Shown: positions 36,784 through 46,274 of the stretch, piece after piece
Position numbering within the stretch: the first letter of the stretch is position 1
Layout: every line of letters begins with the position of its first letter
Origin: Chrysophaeum taylorii
Taxonomy: Eukaryota > Sar > Pelagophyceae > Pelagomonadales > Pelagomonadaceae
Direction: 5' to 3'
Assembly (NCBI GenBank): GCA_029834535.1
Contig: JAQMWT010000133.1
Coordinates: 18,350-82,349, forward strand
Length of the DNA stretch: 64,000 nt
Program-made: the position numbers and the translations under genes
Notes under the pieces: generated by a model
Told to the model about the DNA's origin: nothing
The model's database searches: none
What the model saw: the letters and a program-made list of their open reading frames with translations, nothing else

Positions 36784-39618
36784 ATGTACGCCTCCGAAGA
36801 GGGCGCGCCGCTGGTGGTGAAACCGTCGTCGTCGTCGTCGGAAGAGGAGGAGGAGGTGGAGGGGTGCTGCGTGAGCGAGGAGACGCCGTGGGCGACATCG
36901 ACGGGCCGGCGCGTCGCGTTAGTTGTCGGCATCGGCGCGAGCTTCGTTGGGTTGTCGGTGTTGTTCATCAGCCAGGTGGAAGTTCGTGGGTTCGAAGAGG
37001 TGAAGATCGGCGGCGACTTCGTGACTTCGTTTGACCGCACGACACCGTTCGCCTGCACTCCGCGGCGGTGCCAGTGGACGAACGGCAACGCTTTCTGCGT
37101 CGACTGCGACGAGGTCGCGTTCGGCGTACCTTTCGAAGGTTCGAGAAACTTGTCGGGCGCGGAAATCACGCTCCGTGGAAACTCCGAGTGTTCGTGCGAG
37201 TCGAGCAACGTCGCGGCGGGGCACTTGAGCACGCGCGAGTACTTTGGGTACGGGAGAGCCGTCGCGACCGCGCGGTTTTTGGGCGAGGCGCGGGGGTCGT
37301 CGGCGCAGATCGCGTGCTTCGCTCTCTTCTCTGAGCTCGGCGGGAAGTCGTCGCGCGACGAGATGAATTTTTGCGTCGACACGAAAACTCGTCGACGGCT
37401 GAGTCTCTCGTGGGTGAAGGGCAGCTTTACTCATTCGATCACCTACGATCCGGGGTTCGATCCGAGGGCAGAGTTTCGCGAGTACGCGCTCGAATGGAAC
37501 GCGACGGCGATGAGGTGGGCGGTGGACGGCGAGATCGCGTACGAGCGCATGGAGGGGGGGTGCGGGAGGGGCCCCGCGATCGAGAACGCGACCTCGGTGA
37601 CCTATTCTAAGTACGAGAACGGCGAGTGGCATTACGAGGACTTCTTTGGAGACGAATGCGAATTTTCTTTCGATCCGTCGTCGTCGTCGACTTTGACCGA
37701 ACCAATGCAGATTCGATTCGTGGCTCATCCCCTCGGCGCCGTGTCATCCGACGACATCTTTTCCCGAACAGATCTGGTATCGGTGTCCTACGAGAATCAT
37801 CTCGACGATCGCTGGCGATCTAAGTGGGACGGCTATCGGTACGACTGCTGGACTCGGGTTGGCGGCGACTCGAAGAAATTACGATCAGGAGACTGCGGGA
37901 AGTATGGCGTGCGGTACTTCTTGAACCTGGCCAAAGATTTCTTTCCGTGGATTCTCGCGCTGATCTTGGGGGTCTTCTGCGGTACGATCTTCGGGACGTG
38001 CGCGCGCCTATCGAGGAGACAGCAGCAGCAGCAGCAGCAGAAAACGAAGAAAAGTAATCTCGCCGCCGCCGCGTCGTGGACGCCCGTCGGAATCGCCGGA
38101 ATCTACGCGCCGCGTGGAAGCAGAACGAGATGCGTGCTGTGGGTCTTGTTTCTCGCGATTCTAGCAGCCAGCTTCGCGCCCTTCGCGAAATCTTGGTGGC
38201 ACCTGCTCTCTCTGCGCGAGACCGAGGCGTCCTTCTTCAACACGGTCGTCCTCGGCCTCGCGTTGATGCAGACCTTCCATTTCATCGCGCTCCTCTTTAC
38301 CCCGCTCCCCTCTGGAACGAATAAAACGAACAACATCGCGGGGTTGGTAGGGGTTGTGATCCCGTGTCACAGATCCGCGAAGGAAATCGCGAAAACGATC
38401 GAATCCGTCTTGGCCGCCGGGATACTAAAACAACACGTCGTCGTCGTCGACAACGCAAACGCCCAGACCCCGCCCGACAACACGATGGAAGTCGTGAGCG
38501 GGTACGGCGTCCATTACCAGTACGTACCGATTGGACTCAAGTCTCTGGCTTTGAAGAAGGGCGTCGCCGCGCTTCCGGCGACAGCAAAATTTGTCCTTCA
38601 CATCGACGACGACACGATATTGCCCGAGTCGATGATCTTCGACGGGCGACACTTCGACACCGATCCAGCCGTGTGTGCGGTGAGCTACGGCATTGTGTGC
38701 TTCCGCGACGGCACCGTCCAGCGCCTCGTCGATTTCGAGCTCGCGTTGTGGAGCCACTGGCGCCTTTACAGGGCGAAACACGCGGCAACCGCTTGGTTTT
38801 GCCACGGCATCGCCGGCCTCTGGCGCCGCGACCGACTCGCGGCAGCCCTCGAACAACACCCCTACCTTCCCTTTGGCGAAGACGGCTGGCTCGGCGCCAT
38901 TTCCCTAGCCAACGGCGACCGGATATCCCAAGAACTCCGTTGCTCCGTGGTTACGTTCGCGCCTCCGCGGCTCTTTCCGGGCGGCTCGCGTCTCCAGGGC
39001 TACGGCGCCGCGTCCGTATGGAAACAGCGTTCGATGCGATGGTTTGTCAACGCGCCGCGACGCCTGCCCTACATCGCGCTCTGGTTCCTCTTCTACAGCT
39101 CCTCCGACCGTTCCTTCGTCGCAGATCTTCTTTTTCGAGTCGAAGTCGCGCGTCACGTCGTCATCACCATGGTCATTCTCGCGTACCCGTGCTTCCTCCT
39201 GCGCGTCTTTTTCGACAACACCTGGCTCGACCTGCTCTACTTGAAGCTCGTCCTCTTCGTCCTCGACCTCCTCCTCTACGCCGGGATCAACTATATCCTA
39301 TGGCGCGATCACCGCGCCCGGGCCTCGCTCGACACCGTCCTCCTCTACCCTTTCTACCGCACCTTCCTCCGCGCGGCCTACGTCTTCGGCCACTGGCGCT
39401 GCATCCTCTACTACATACCCTGCGTCCCGATGCGCACGGGAGAGTACCTCACCGCCGACGACCCCTTCTTCTTCTTCAAGCCCACCTTCGCCAACTTTTT
39501 CAAATGGCTCACAAGCCGCCCATTCTACTACGTCCCCGACCGCACTCCGATCAATTATCAACAACCTGCTGATGCGAAGAAGCTTCTCGCCTCAGAAAAT
39601 AATCCGTTCGAAACATAA
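36784..39618 (+). CDS. GH16-like / family 2 glycosyltransferase membrane protein
   Basis: 944 residues from the first in-frame ATG; upstream open frame belongs to the copy 4 relic. Acidic N-terminus, then a signal-anchor helix (about 44-64). Residues about 95-330 form a concanavalin-like GH16-type domain (EYFGYGRAVATARF; then YALEWNATAMRWAVDGEIAYE). Where GH16 enzymes have ExDxE it reads EMNFC, so the nucleophile Glu is kept but the Asp and the acid/base Glu are lost; it is probably a glycan-binding, non-hydrolytic domain. Several membrane helices and a poly-Gln stretch follow, then a GT2 domain: VVIPCH (about 524), HIDDDT (about 606), EDGW (about 699) and QRSMRW (about 748, the QxxRW motif of processive beta-glycosyltransferases such as chitin, hyaluronan and cellulose synthases), then C-terminal membrane helices. 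Likely makes and binds a beta-linked cell-surface polysaccharide. Donor sugar not predictable. Confidence 0.85.
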   Translation: MYASEEGAPLVVKPSSSSSEEEEEVEGCCVSEETPWATSTGRRVALVVGIGASFVGLSVLFISQVEVRGFEEVKIGGDFVTSFDRTTPFACTPRRCQWTNGNAFCVDCDEVAFGVPFEGSRNLSGAEITLRGNSECSCESSNVAAGHLSTREYFGYGRAVATARFLGEARGSSAQIACFALFSELGGKSSRDEMNFCVDTKTRRRLSLSWVKGSFTHSITYDPGFDPRAEFREYALEWNATAMRWAVDGEIAYERMEGGCGRGPAIENATSVTYSKYENGEWHYEDFFGDECEFSFDPSSSSTLTEPMQIRFVAHPLGAVSSDDIFSRTDLVSVSYENHLDDRWRSKWDGYRYDCWTRVGGDSKKLRSGDCGKYGVRYFLNLAKDFFPWILALILGVFCGTIFGTCARLSRRQQQQQQQKTKKSNLAAAASWTPVGIAGIYAPRGSRTRCVLWVLFLAILAASFAPFAKSWWHLLSLRETEASFFNTVVLGLALMQTFHFIALLFTPLPSGTNKTNNIAGLVGVVIPCHRSAKEIAKTIESVLAAGILKQHVVVVDNANAQTPPDNTMEVVSGYGVHYQYVPIGLKSLALKKGVAALPATAKFVLHIDDDTILPESMIFDGRHFDTDPAVCAVSYGIVCFRDGTVQRLVDFELALWSHWRLYRAKHAATAWFCHGIAGLWRRDRLAAALEQHPYLPFGEDGWLGAISLANGDRISQELRCSVVTFAPPRLFPGGSRLQGYGAASVWKQRSMRWFVNAPRRLPYIALWFLFYSSSDRSFVADLLFRVEVARHVVITMVILAYPCFLLRVFFDNTWLDLLYLKLVLFVLDLLLYAGINYILWRDHRARASLDTVLLYPFYRTFLRAAYVFGHWRCILYYIPCVPMRTGEYLTADDPFFFFKPTFANFFKWLTSRPFYYVPDRTPINYQQPADAKKLLASENNPFET

Positions 39619-39760
39619 TCAGAAAGAAAGAAAGAAAGAAAGAAATGCTGCGTTTCGTTTTTTTTTTTTTTAACGGGCGCGTTGTTGTTGTTGTTGTTGT
39701 TACGAATTAGAATTAGCACCCACCCCCCCCTTTTTTTAGCAGCCCCGACCGACTTTTTTT
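39619..39760. repeat. Microsatellites in a short spacer
   Basis: The 142-bp spacer holds aaag repeats, a long T run, a gtt repeat and a C run. They probably lie in the 3' UTR of the GT2 gene or the promoter of the next gene. Confidence 0.7.
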
Positions 39761-40771
39761 ATGTGGAAGGCTGGGCGCGTGGTCCTTCTTCGGGTCCGCG
39801 GACTCCCGCGCGTCAAGCCCCTGCGCTGCCTCACCGCAGGCAAGGAGGAGGAGGACCCCGTGCACGCAGCGCAGCACCAGTTGGAGCATCGGGTCAAGGA
39901 GAAAGCCGGAATCAAAGCAGCGGAGCGCGTTGTCGAGCGTTTGGTGGAGCGCGGGGCGGAGACTGCTGAAAGGGCTGGCGAACGTTTTGCTGAGAGGGCC
40001 GGCGAACGTTTGGCTGAGAGGGCCGGCGAACGTTTGGCTGAGAGGGCCGGCGAACGTTTGGCTGAGAGGGCCGGCGAACGGTTGACTGAACGCGCTGGCG
40101 AACGGTTGGCTGAGAGGGCTGGCGAACGGTTGGCTGAGAGGGCTGGCGAACGGTTAGCTGAGAGAGCTGGCGAACAGTTGGCTGAACGCGCTGGCGAACG
40201 GCTTGCTGAGAGGGCTGGCGAACGGTTGGCTGAACGCGCTGGCGAACAGTTGGCTGAAAAGGCTGGCGAACGAGTCGCCGAACGCGCCGGCGAACGACTC
40301 GCCGAACGCGCCGGCGAACGACTCGCCGAACGCACGAGCGAACGTATAGCCGAACGCACGAGCGAAGGGCTGGCCGAACGCGTTGCCGGGCACGTCGGGG
40401 ACACGGCAAAGGTGGCGCGACGGACGACGCAAAGTATCGGAAGAAGGACGGTCGGGGTCGGCGTGGGGCGGCGCGTGCTGATCGCTTTACCCGTGGTTGG
40501 GGGCGTTTTTGCGAGCTACATGTGCTACCAGGACAGCCGGCGGATGGTAGAGGAGGCGGAGAAGGAAAATAAGCGGAGTGCGGTGTTGTTCGGCGTGGCC
40601 GCAGGCGCCGACGTCGTGGACGCCGCGAGCCACTTCGTGCTGGCGTACGGTATGTACGTTGATTGGCCCCACGCGTCCCTGGCCCTTCCCGAGGAGGTGT
40701 CGATAGGGGCAGCGATCGTGTCGATAGGGGCCGCCATTTCTGGGGAATTAGTGTCGCGAGGCTCGAATTAA
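39761..40771 (+). CDS. Octapeptide-repeat (AERAGERL) membrane protein
   Basis: 336 residues. The N-terminus (MWKAGRVVLLRVRGLPRVKP) is Arg-rich with no acidic residues, like a mitochondrial or plastid presequence. From about residue 69 to 212 there are eighteen copies of an eight-residue unit, AERAGERL or close variants, encoded by a 24-bp minisatellite. The later units drift (AERTSERI), so selection keeps the A-E-R pattern and not just the DNA repeat. The C-terminal third has two or three hydrophobic helices (VLIALPVVGGVFASYMCY; AVLFGVAAGADVVDAASHFVLAY; VSIGAAIVSIGAAIS). The repeat should form a long, highly charged helix, tethered to a membrane. No homologous family recognised. The reading frame is chosen for its composition and membrane segments; the minus strand is also partly open because of the repeat. 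Confidence 0.7.
   Translation: MWKAGRVVLLRVRGLPRVKPLRCLTAGKEEEDPVHAAQHQLEHRVKEKAGIKAAERVVERLVERGAETAERAGERFAERAGERLAERAGERLAERAGERLAERAGERLTERAGERLAERAGERLAERAGERLAERAGEQLAERAGERLAERAGERLAERAGEQLAEKAGERVAERAGERLAERAGERLAERTSERIAERTSEGLAERVAGHVGDTAKVARRTTQSIGRRTVGVGVGRRVLIALPVVGGVFASYMCYQDSRRMVEEAEKENKRSAVLFGVAAGADVVDAASHFVLAYGMYVDWPHASLALPEEVSIGAAIVSIGAAISGELVSRGSN
39965..40396 (+). repeat. 24-bp coding minisatellite, about 18 units
   Basis: In-frame tandem units of the type gctgagagggccggcgaacg plus four bases. Central units are nearly identical and the edge units are diverged. Length polymorphism is likely. Confidence 0.9.
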
Positions 40772-40832
40772 TTTACTAAGATTCCCCACGAGTTTCCAGT
40801 ACTTTGGGCGAATACCGGAAACGAAATCAAAC

Positions 40833-41582
40833 ATGTGGCACAGCAAAAGAACGTTTGCCGAGAAGGCGCGGGCTGACAAGGCGCTGACGGGGACGGTGGA
40901 CCTGGCGTACCGCACGGCCCTCGAAGCGCGCGGTCCGCAGGCAACGGAAATCGAGGAAGATTTGTTCCGCCGCGCGTTGGACTTTAAGGAAGATCGTTTG
41001 TTGCAGCAGGCGATGCGGACATACAGGGCAACTATCGTGGTCGGGGGGAGTGCCGACGCGCACAACAACCTCGGGGTCTGCTTCGAGGAGCAGGGACTCT
41101 ACTGGGAAGCCTTGGACGCCTATAACGAAGCCTTGGTGGCCGCGCCGGAGCACGCGGCCGCGCGACAGAACCGAGACGAACTGATGGATCAGCTCGGGCT
41201 GGACGACGACTGGTCCGGCTGCGAGGACCCGCGCGTCGTGAGCCTCCGGAGGCAGCAGAGCGCCAAAACCGAGAGCGTCGCCACTCCCGAAGCCGCAGTA
41301 TCTCCCAACAGTACTCGAAGCGACGAGCCCGAGGGTATACACCCCAAGGTTATATTCGAGATCCTCCAGGAGTCCGTCTCCGAAGACACGGGTCTCCCCG
41401 ACACCCCCCTCACCTACGGCGAGGCCATGTCATACTTTCCGAGAACCACAAAAGTCTGCGACCTCAGCATCACGATCCCCCCCGAGCGCCGAGTCCGACC
41501 AAGGCAATTGTCCGACTACGAAGCCCAATTGCTCGCCTCCGCGACCGCCTCGCCCGCCAAGGGCGGCCTCACCTACTTGTGA
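40833..41582 (+). CDS. Tetratricopeptide-repeat protein
   Basis: 249 residues starting MWHSKRTFAEKA. Residues about 45-115 contain TPR units, including DAHNNLGVCFEEQGLYWEAL followed by DAYNEALVAAPEHAAARQN, with the G-x-x-x-A-x-x-Y/A pattern. The C-terminal half is acidic and Ser/Pro-rich with no recognised domain, and ends AKGGLTYL. Such proteins act as adaptors; no partner can be named. It starts 61 bp after the upstream gene and ends 135 bp before the next, so spacing is tight. No intron needed. Confidence 0.75.
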   Translation: MWHSKRTFAEKARADKALTGTVDLAYRTALEARGPQATEIEEDLFRRALDFKEDRLLQQAMRTYRATIVVGGSADAHNNLGVCFEEQGLYWEALDAYNEALVAAPEHAAARQNRDELMDQLGLDDDWSGCEDPRVVSLRRQQSAKTESVATPEAAVSPNSTRSDEPEGIHPKVIFEILQESVSEDTGLPDTPLTYGEAMSYFPRTTKVCDLSITIPPERRVRPRQLSDYEAQLLASATASPAKGGLTYL

Positions 41583-41717
41583 GGTCGAGGGACGTACCTT
41601 CTTCAACCGCCTCAAAAAGTATCCGTATCACAACACGTTCCGCGAGAAGGAAGTTCGTTTTTGGTGGTGTATCCTTGTTGTTGGGGGTTATTAAGGCATT
41701 GCCGACCAGGCGTAACG

Positions 41718-42491
41718 ATGGTTGGGTTTAAGCAGCGCCTCGACGATGGCGTGTTCGAGGAGGTCGGCGCGAAGCAGGGGCTCGACGCCAACGAGCTCCG
41801 GGAGGTCGCCCGGAGTCTGTTGTGCGACGAAGCGCGTTTCGCCAAGCTCAAGCCATCGATGCAGACCAAAGTCAGCCAGCACAGGTTCCTCAGCGAGTAC
41901 GCGAAGCATCGCGGTGCCGTGGCGACGATCGTCGGCGAGGATGAAAATGTGGCGAAAATTATGGCGCTGACCGACGAGGGGCTCCCGGAAGCCAAGCGGC
42001 AGGAGATCCGCGAGGGGGCAGCGCGCCTGGCCGAGGTTATGGCGCTGACCGAGGAGGAGCAGATCGCGCGTTATCCGGAAGAGGAGCGGGCTAAGATTCG
42101 CGTGCTGCGGGAGGGTCGAGAGTCCGCGGCGCTCCGCGGGTGGTGCCTCGCGCACGGTCTCATTTCGCACCAAGACGACGACGACGACGACGAGGAACCC
42201 GTCCTCGTAGAAGTCCCCGACGAACCTGCGGACGACTTTTTGCGCGAGGACGACATCGACGAGATATTCGTCAAGGACCGCGGGGCTTATTTGGAAGTAG
42301 CCCTGCCCTTCCAGGCCTACGCCCTCGAGACCGACGGGTGGCGCCTCCGCGTCGACGGCGAGACGAGCGTCGACCTCCCCTGCCAAGTCGTCGCCGGGGA
42401 CGCGGTCCGCAGCGCCAAGCGCGGCACCCTCACGCTCCGCCTCTTGAAGAAGAAGAAGAAGAAGAAGAAGAAGATGCCTCCTCCTACATAA
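41718..42491 (+). CDS. Hypothetical protein with PIH1/CS-like C-terminal domain
   Basis: 257 residues from the first ATG. The N-terminal half is helical and charged, including MALTDEGLPEAKRQEIREG. After an acidic linker, the C-terminal part reads AYLEVALPFQAYALETDGW and later KRGTLTLRLLKK, the pattern of CS-type beta-sandwiches in PIH1 co-chaperones, which help Hsp90 assemble axonemal dynein and snoRNP complexes. The N-terminal PIH1 domain was not recognised, so the assignment is tentative. It ends in a run of nine Lys from an aag microsatellite. Its last 8 bp overlap the end of the convergent RBR gene. Confidence 0.65.
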   Translation: MVGFKQRLDDGVFEEVGAKQGLDANELREVARSLLCDEARFAKLKPSMQTKVSQHRFLSEYAKHRGAVATIVGEDENVAKIMALTDEGLPEAKRQEIREGAARLAEVMALTEEEQIARYPEEERAKIRVLREGRESAALRGWCLAHGLISHQDDDDDDEEPVLVEVPDEPADDFLREDDIDEIFVKDRGAYLEVALPFQAYALETDGWRLRVDGETSVDLPCQVVAGDAVRSAKRGTLTLRLLKKKKKKKKKMPPPT

Positions 42492-43356
42492 GGACGCAGT
42501 GGGCGGGCGGGGCCTTGAAGGTGTCGCCTTCGGCGTCGCGGCAGGCGTAGTGGTCGGGGGACCAGGGTGACTCGCACACGAAGCACCAGTGCTGGCGGCA
42601 GCCCGGGCACTCGATGTGATTGCAGCCGTAGGACCGCTGGACACGGAGGCTGCAGGAGGGGCAGGCGCGCGCCCCCGCGGCGTCGCCGACGGCGGCGAAG
42701 TCGTCGTTGGTCGCGAGGCTCCGGCCGGCAAAAGCCACGCAGCTCCTAAAGTCGTGGCTCTCCATGGGGGGCCGCTGCGTGCGGCACCCCTTCATAGGCT
42801 GTTGCCAGGGTCGTCGGCACAGCGAACAGAACGCGCGCCGGCACGAGTTGCAGTAGACGCGGCGCGCGTCGCCCGACCCTAACTTTGGCGTCGAATAAAG
42901 AAAGCGCCGAGCCAAGGGATTCCAGTAGCTCTGCGGCTCGCTTCGAAGCTTGTTCTTGCGCGCGCTGGCCTCGACGAGAAACAGATTCTCGCAGTCGAGC
43001 CCGGGACACCGCAGGACCTCGAACTCGGGGACCAACTCGCGTAGACCTCGCCCGACGCTCCAGCCCTCCCACCGTCGCACCAGCTTCGCCTTAGTCCGCC
43101 AGAACGCGCCGTACCACGTCGCCGCGTTGATCGCGGCACGGACCTCGAGGTCCGTCAGCTCTACCGCACAGCACGGGCACCGAAGCGGACGCTCGTCGGA
43201 CAGGACGCCCTCGATGTGACCCATCAGACATCGCCAGCATACTACGTTCCCGCAGCACGGCCGTTTTTTTAGGTTCAGGGGCACGCCGAATTTGTCCCAG
43301 CAAATCGAACACTCTCTCGTGCCTTGCTCCACACCGGCCACGCGCCGCAACGCCAT
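42484..43356 (-). CDS. RBR-type E3 ubiquitin ligase with C-terminal CaaX box
   Basis: 290 residues from the first ATG (MALRRVAGVEQGTREC). RING1 starts CSICWDKFG, continues CCGNVVCWRC and closes with CPCC. The in-between-ring region has paired cysteines (VYCNSCRRAFCSLC). RING2 reads ACPSCSLRVQRSYGCNHIEC and then CRQHWCFVC; the Cys of GCNH is the expected catalytic residue that forms the ubiquitin thioester in RBR ligases. The enzyme takes ubiquitin from an E2 and passes it to substrates. The last four residues are CVLM, a typical farnesylation-type CaaX motif, preceded by APPAH, so the protein may be anchored to a membrane by prenylation. Single exon. The stop codon overlaps the convergent upstream gene. 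Confidence 0.88.
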   Translation of the reverse strand: MALRRVAGVEQGTRECSICWDKFGVPLNLKKRPCCGNVVCWRCLMGHIEGVLSDERPLRCPCCAVELTDLEVRAAINAATWYGAFWRTKAKLVRRWEGWSVGRGLRELVPEFEVLRCPGLDCENLFLVEASARKNKLRSEPQSYWNPLARRFLYSTPKLGSGDARRVYCNSCRRAFCSLCRRPWQQPMKGCRTQRPPMESHDFRSCVAFAGRSLATNDDFAAVGDAAGARACPSCSLRVQRSYGCNHIECPGCRQHWCFVCESPWSPDHYACRDAEGDTFKAPPAHCVLM

Positions 43357-43919
43357 CTCACCAAGATGTCGGAGAGACTCACGACTTATCACTGTTTGAT
43401 GAAAAAAGGATGTGTGTGGTTTATCACACACACGGTGGGTAAGTAAACTCAAAGGTTAATAAAGTGAGCAGCTTAGTTTGGCGGGGTGAGAGCGGTCGAG
43501 CGGGGGACATGACATATTGGGGGTTGGGTTAGCATTCACGACCTTAGCGCATTATGATGGTTTTTGCAACTCCCAGGCTCAAAGAGCCAGAATGGAGACG
43601 GCCTTTGATTATAACCCGAAAGGCTTCGGCTCCAACGCGTCTTCTGGTCCCCCGATCCCTCCAAGGGCAGCAGCGACGACAAAGCTGGGATAATATTTAT
43701 CGTCGCTGCCGAGGCAGTAGCACGGAAGCAATGGTGCAAGATGTAGTTAGTCCTCTCGCGGAACGATGCAGGAGCAAGCCCGGGCGCACACGCAGCTGGG
43801 GGAGACTCTCTCAAGCTTAGCGAGAACGTAGTGCGCACGTAAATAAATTACTTGATCGTCGTCACGCTGCGGAGCGACATAGTTAGGAATCCCCAGCAGG
43901 CCCGGTACAGGACCCGATG
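43357..43919. other. Upstream region of the RBR gene; no gene seen
   Basis: Contains a short tgtgtg tract near 43410-43430 and otherwise nothing recognisable. The RBR promoter should lie at its start. Confidence 0.4.
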
Positions 43920-44700
43920 TGTAGACTGTACACAACGAGGCCGTCAGCAACAACAACAGGGATTCCTGCAAGAGTGCAGGTGGCTTCCGGCGGCACGACT
44001 TGGATGAGGTGCGTGGGTTGACCACCAAGAAGAAGATCCGCGCCAAGCGCCCAACGGAACGCCGCGCTCTTTTCTGGGCGGAACTCCTCGCCGCTACCTC
44101 AGTCGCCACTGAGAGAGAGCCTCGACAAACTCATGAGGGGAACTGGAGGCGATGCCGTCGTCCTTGCCAACGCGCGCGTAGCCGCCAAAAATGCGCGCAA
44201 CGGGCATTGAGGGCCTGTACGGCACCACGCGTCGCAAAGCAGTAGGTAGGACCGTCCAACTGGCCATATCTTCCCGAGAGTCGGAGTGGGCGCGAGAAAC
44301 GCCCGTCAGACCTTGAACCGCGCCACGCAGGACGTTTGCTTAAGTTGCTCGAACACGAACAACGAGGCCCTCAACTCGACATTGGCGCGGTGGGGGAGGT
44401 TGTTCACGACCTTCCGCCGCGTTGAAGGCATTGCGTTTGTCGAGCTTTATGGCGACCTGGTTGGGAGATTCTTTCGCCGGCGCCAAAAACATGGTGCAAG
44501 TGTCCACCCTTCTTGACACGGACCGAGTCGTTGATTAGAAAAAACGCCTCAGAGAACTCGAAAAGGGAGGCACCGTCCAGTGGCACGGCGGCGGACGGCG
44601 CCGCCGATACTGCAAAGGCGGCGCACGTCACGTGGCTAGCGCAGGCCGCGGGGTGTTTGAGCAGTGGGGGATGAGAGTCATCGCGATGGCGACGAACGAG
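43920..44700 (-). pseudogene. Non-LTR retrotransposon reverse transcriptase relic, copy 3
   Basis: The minus strand encodes PNQVAIKLDKRNAFNAA, again LINE motif A, flanked by frameshifts. The nucleotide sequence aligns with 4060-4840 and 24950-25760. This copy is outside the synthase array, which shows the family was dispersed. Confidence 0.58.
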
Positions 44701-44999
44701 CAACGTACAGGGCCTCGACTTTGTCTATATCTCTGGGTTCCGGGGAGAAGCTCTTCAGACCTTTGTGCGCTGCGTCATCAAGCTGGGTTATAGTTCGTTT
44801 TGGGGCGATAGCAAGAAGTGCTTGCGGCGGAGTTGCTCGGTCTTTTGGGTTGTGGCCTATTGATCTTGGCAATCGACGAGCGTCCATCTTTTGGGAGTAG
44901 CGCACGAGCGGGCTGTTCAGTCGCATCGATCGACCGGAAGATGTGTGGTTGGCTGCTTCCTCTCGGTGACGGTGTCATTTATTGAGAGGGTAGCACTGC

Positions 45000-45740
45000 T
45001 TGATCTTCCCCGCCGTTGCTGGAGAGAAAGGGATGGCATTTTCAAAACGACAAGATCATCTTGCCGCCTCGGTTCTCGAAACGACAGCAGTTCCTCTGAT
45101 TCTTCGGTGCATCCGCCAGAATCCGACGTCCCGGGCATGGAGCTCCCGTGCTTGTCGAGCCCAGAGCCCGCGCTCGAAGAGCACCTTCTTGCAACATACC
45201 CCTCGAGCTTGTTGAAGGGCGGTGGGTCCTCCACCTGGAAGGTTTTGCGTTTTGCGCGTCACCAGAACTGAAGAAGGCGGCTTTCATAATTCCGCTGCTT
45301 GTTCGGCAAGCCGGTCGATACCTCATCCACGAATCCGCTCTCTCGTCGCCGAGGCAGCCCTCGTCCACCACCGTGCCCCGAAGGATTCCCACCAGCGCAC
45401 GGGCGATGTTGAGCCCGTTGAACTACTCGTCGTATCCGGACGAGTGAGCGACAGAGAAACTGGTAGCCCCGGATTTCGCCAGATTTCCGCGCGTTTTCGA
45501 TCCCATCCTCGACCATGGGCACCAGCGTCGACCACTCTTTCGTCCTCGTGGTAGGGAAGAAGGCGCGTCGGCTGCTTTCTTGGCGATGCTCGCGGCTGAA
45601 GAAAGAGACTTCAGGTAATAAGTAACTTCCCGAATCATTTCTTGGCCGAACCAGCAGAGCCAATGTCCTCGCGTAGCACGGGCCTGGGCAACTAATAAAT
45701 CGAGGATAAATTGTACTTGGGGACTCAAAAAGACGCGAGC
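45000..45740 (-). pseudogene. Possible decayed gene, family unknown
   Basis: Minus-strand stretches such as FILDLLVAQARATRGHWLCW and MVEDGIENARKSGEIRGYQF look protein-like but change frame several times and contain stops. No domain recognised. It could equally be chance open frames in GC-rich DNA. Confidence 0.25.
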
Positions 45741-46274
45741 GTTAATGTCTCGAGGTCTTGATGATGCTGAGCGAGACGGAGATAATTCCTCAAAGAGAAT
45801 TACGACGTGTCGCTCGTAGAAGCCGCGCTCGTCCTTTGTTGTGAAGCGGCCGGATATTGATGGTACCGAGCCAGCAACCTGAACGTCATACGATGAGATG
45901 GCCAGCTGCTTTTATGGGGCAGGAGATGAAGCGACAATCCTTGTGGTAATTTATTACTGGTGAAGAACTCTTGAATGCCTCCCTCCCGACATCAGTCTTG
46001 AAATAGGCGCCAGCTCCCCCCCTAGATCGGTCGGTCGGTCGGTCTCTTGGCGGCAGTCATCGCCAACTGTTCTTGTAGCGGCGCGCGCTTTAGATTCAAA
46101 AATGGACGTCCATTCAAAAAGGATTTTTTTTTGCTTGACCTCGTACAAAAAAACTCAAAAGAACTTGCGAAGGAAGGATGCATCCCCATCGGATTCTCGC
46201 GCGCCACTTACATAGGTGGTCGGGAAGTAGTTATATTACTTGGCACGCGAGACAGATGATCCTGGTTATTGTTG
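45741..46274. other. Spacer, nothing recognised
   Basis: Short repeats only (a cggt run near 46027-46042). Confidence 0.4.

Noticed and set aside
38364-39572. 402-codon Arg-rich + strand frame inside the GT2 gene
   Set aside because: Frame-shifted shadow of the GT2 coding sequence; Arg/Pro composition and no motif.
40154-40409. Long minus-strand open frames rich in Arg, Pro and Ser opposite the octapeptide-repeat gene
   Set aside because: They are shadows of the 24-bp repeat; the + strand frame has a plausible N-terminus, membrane helices and a single stop.
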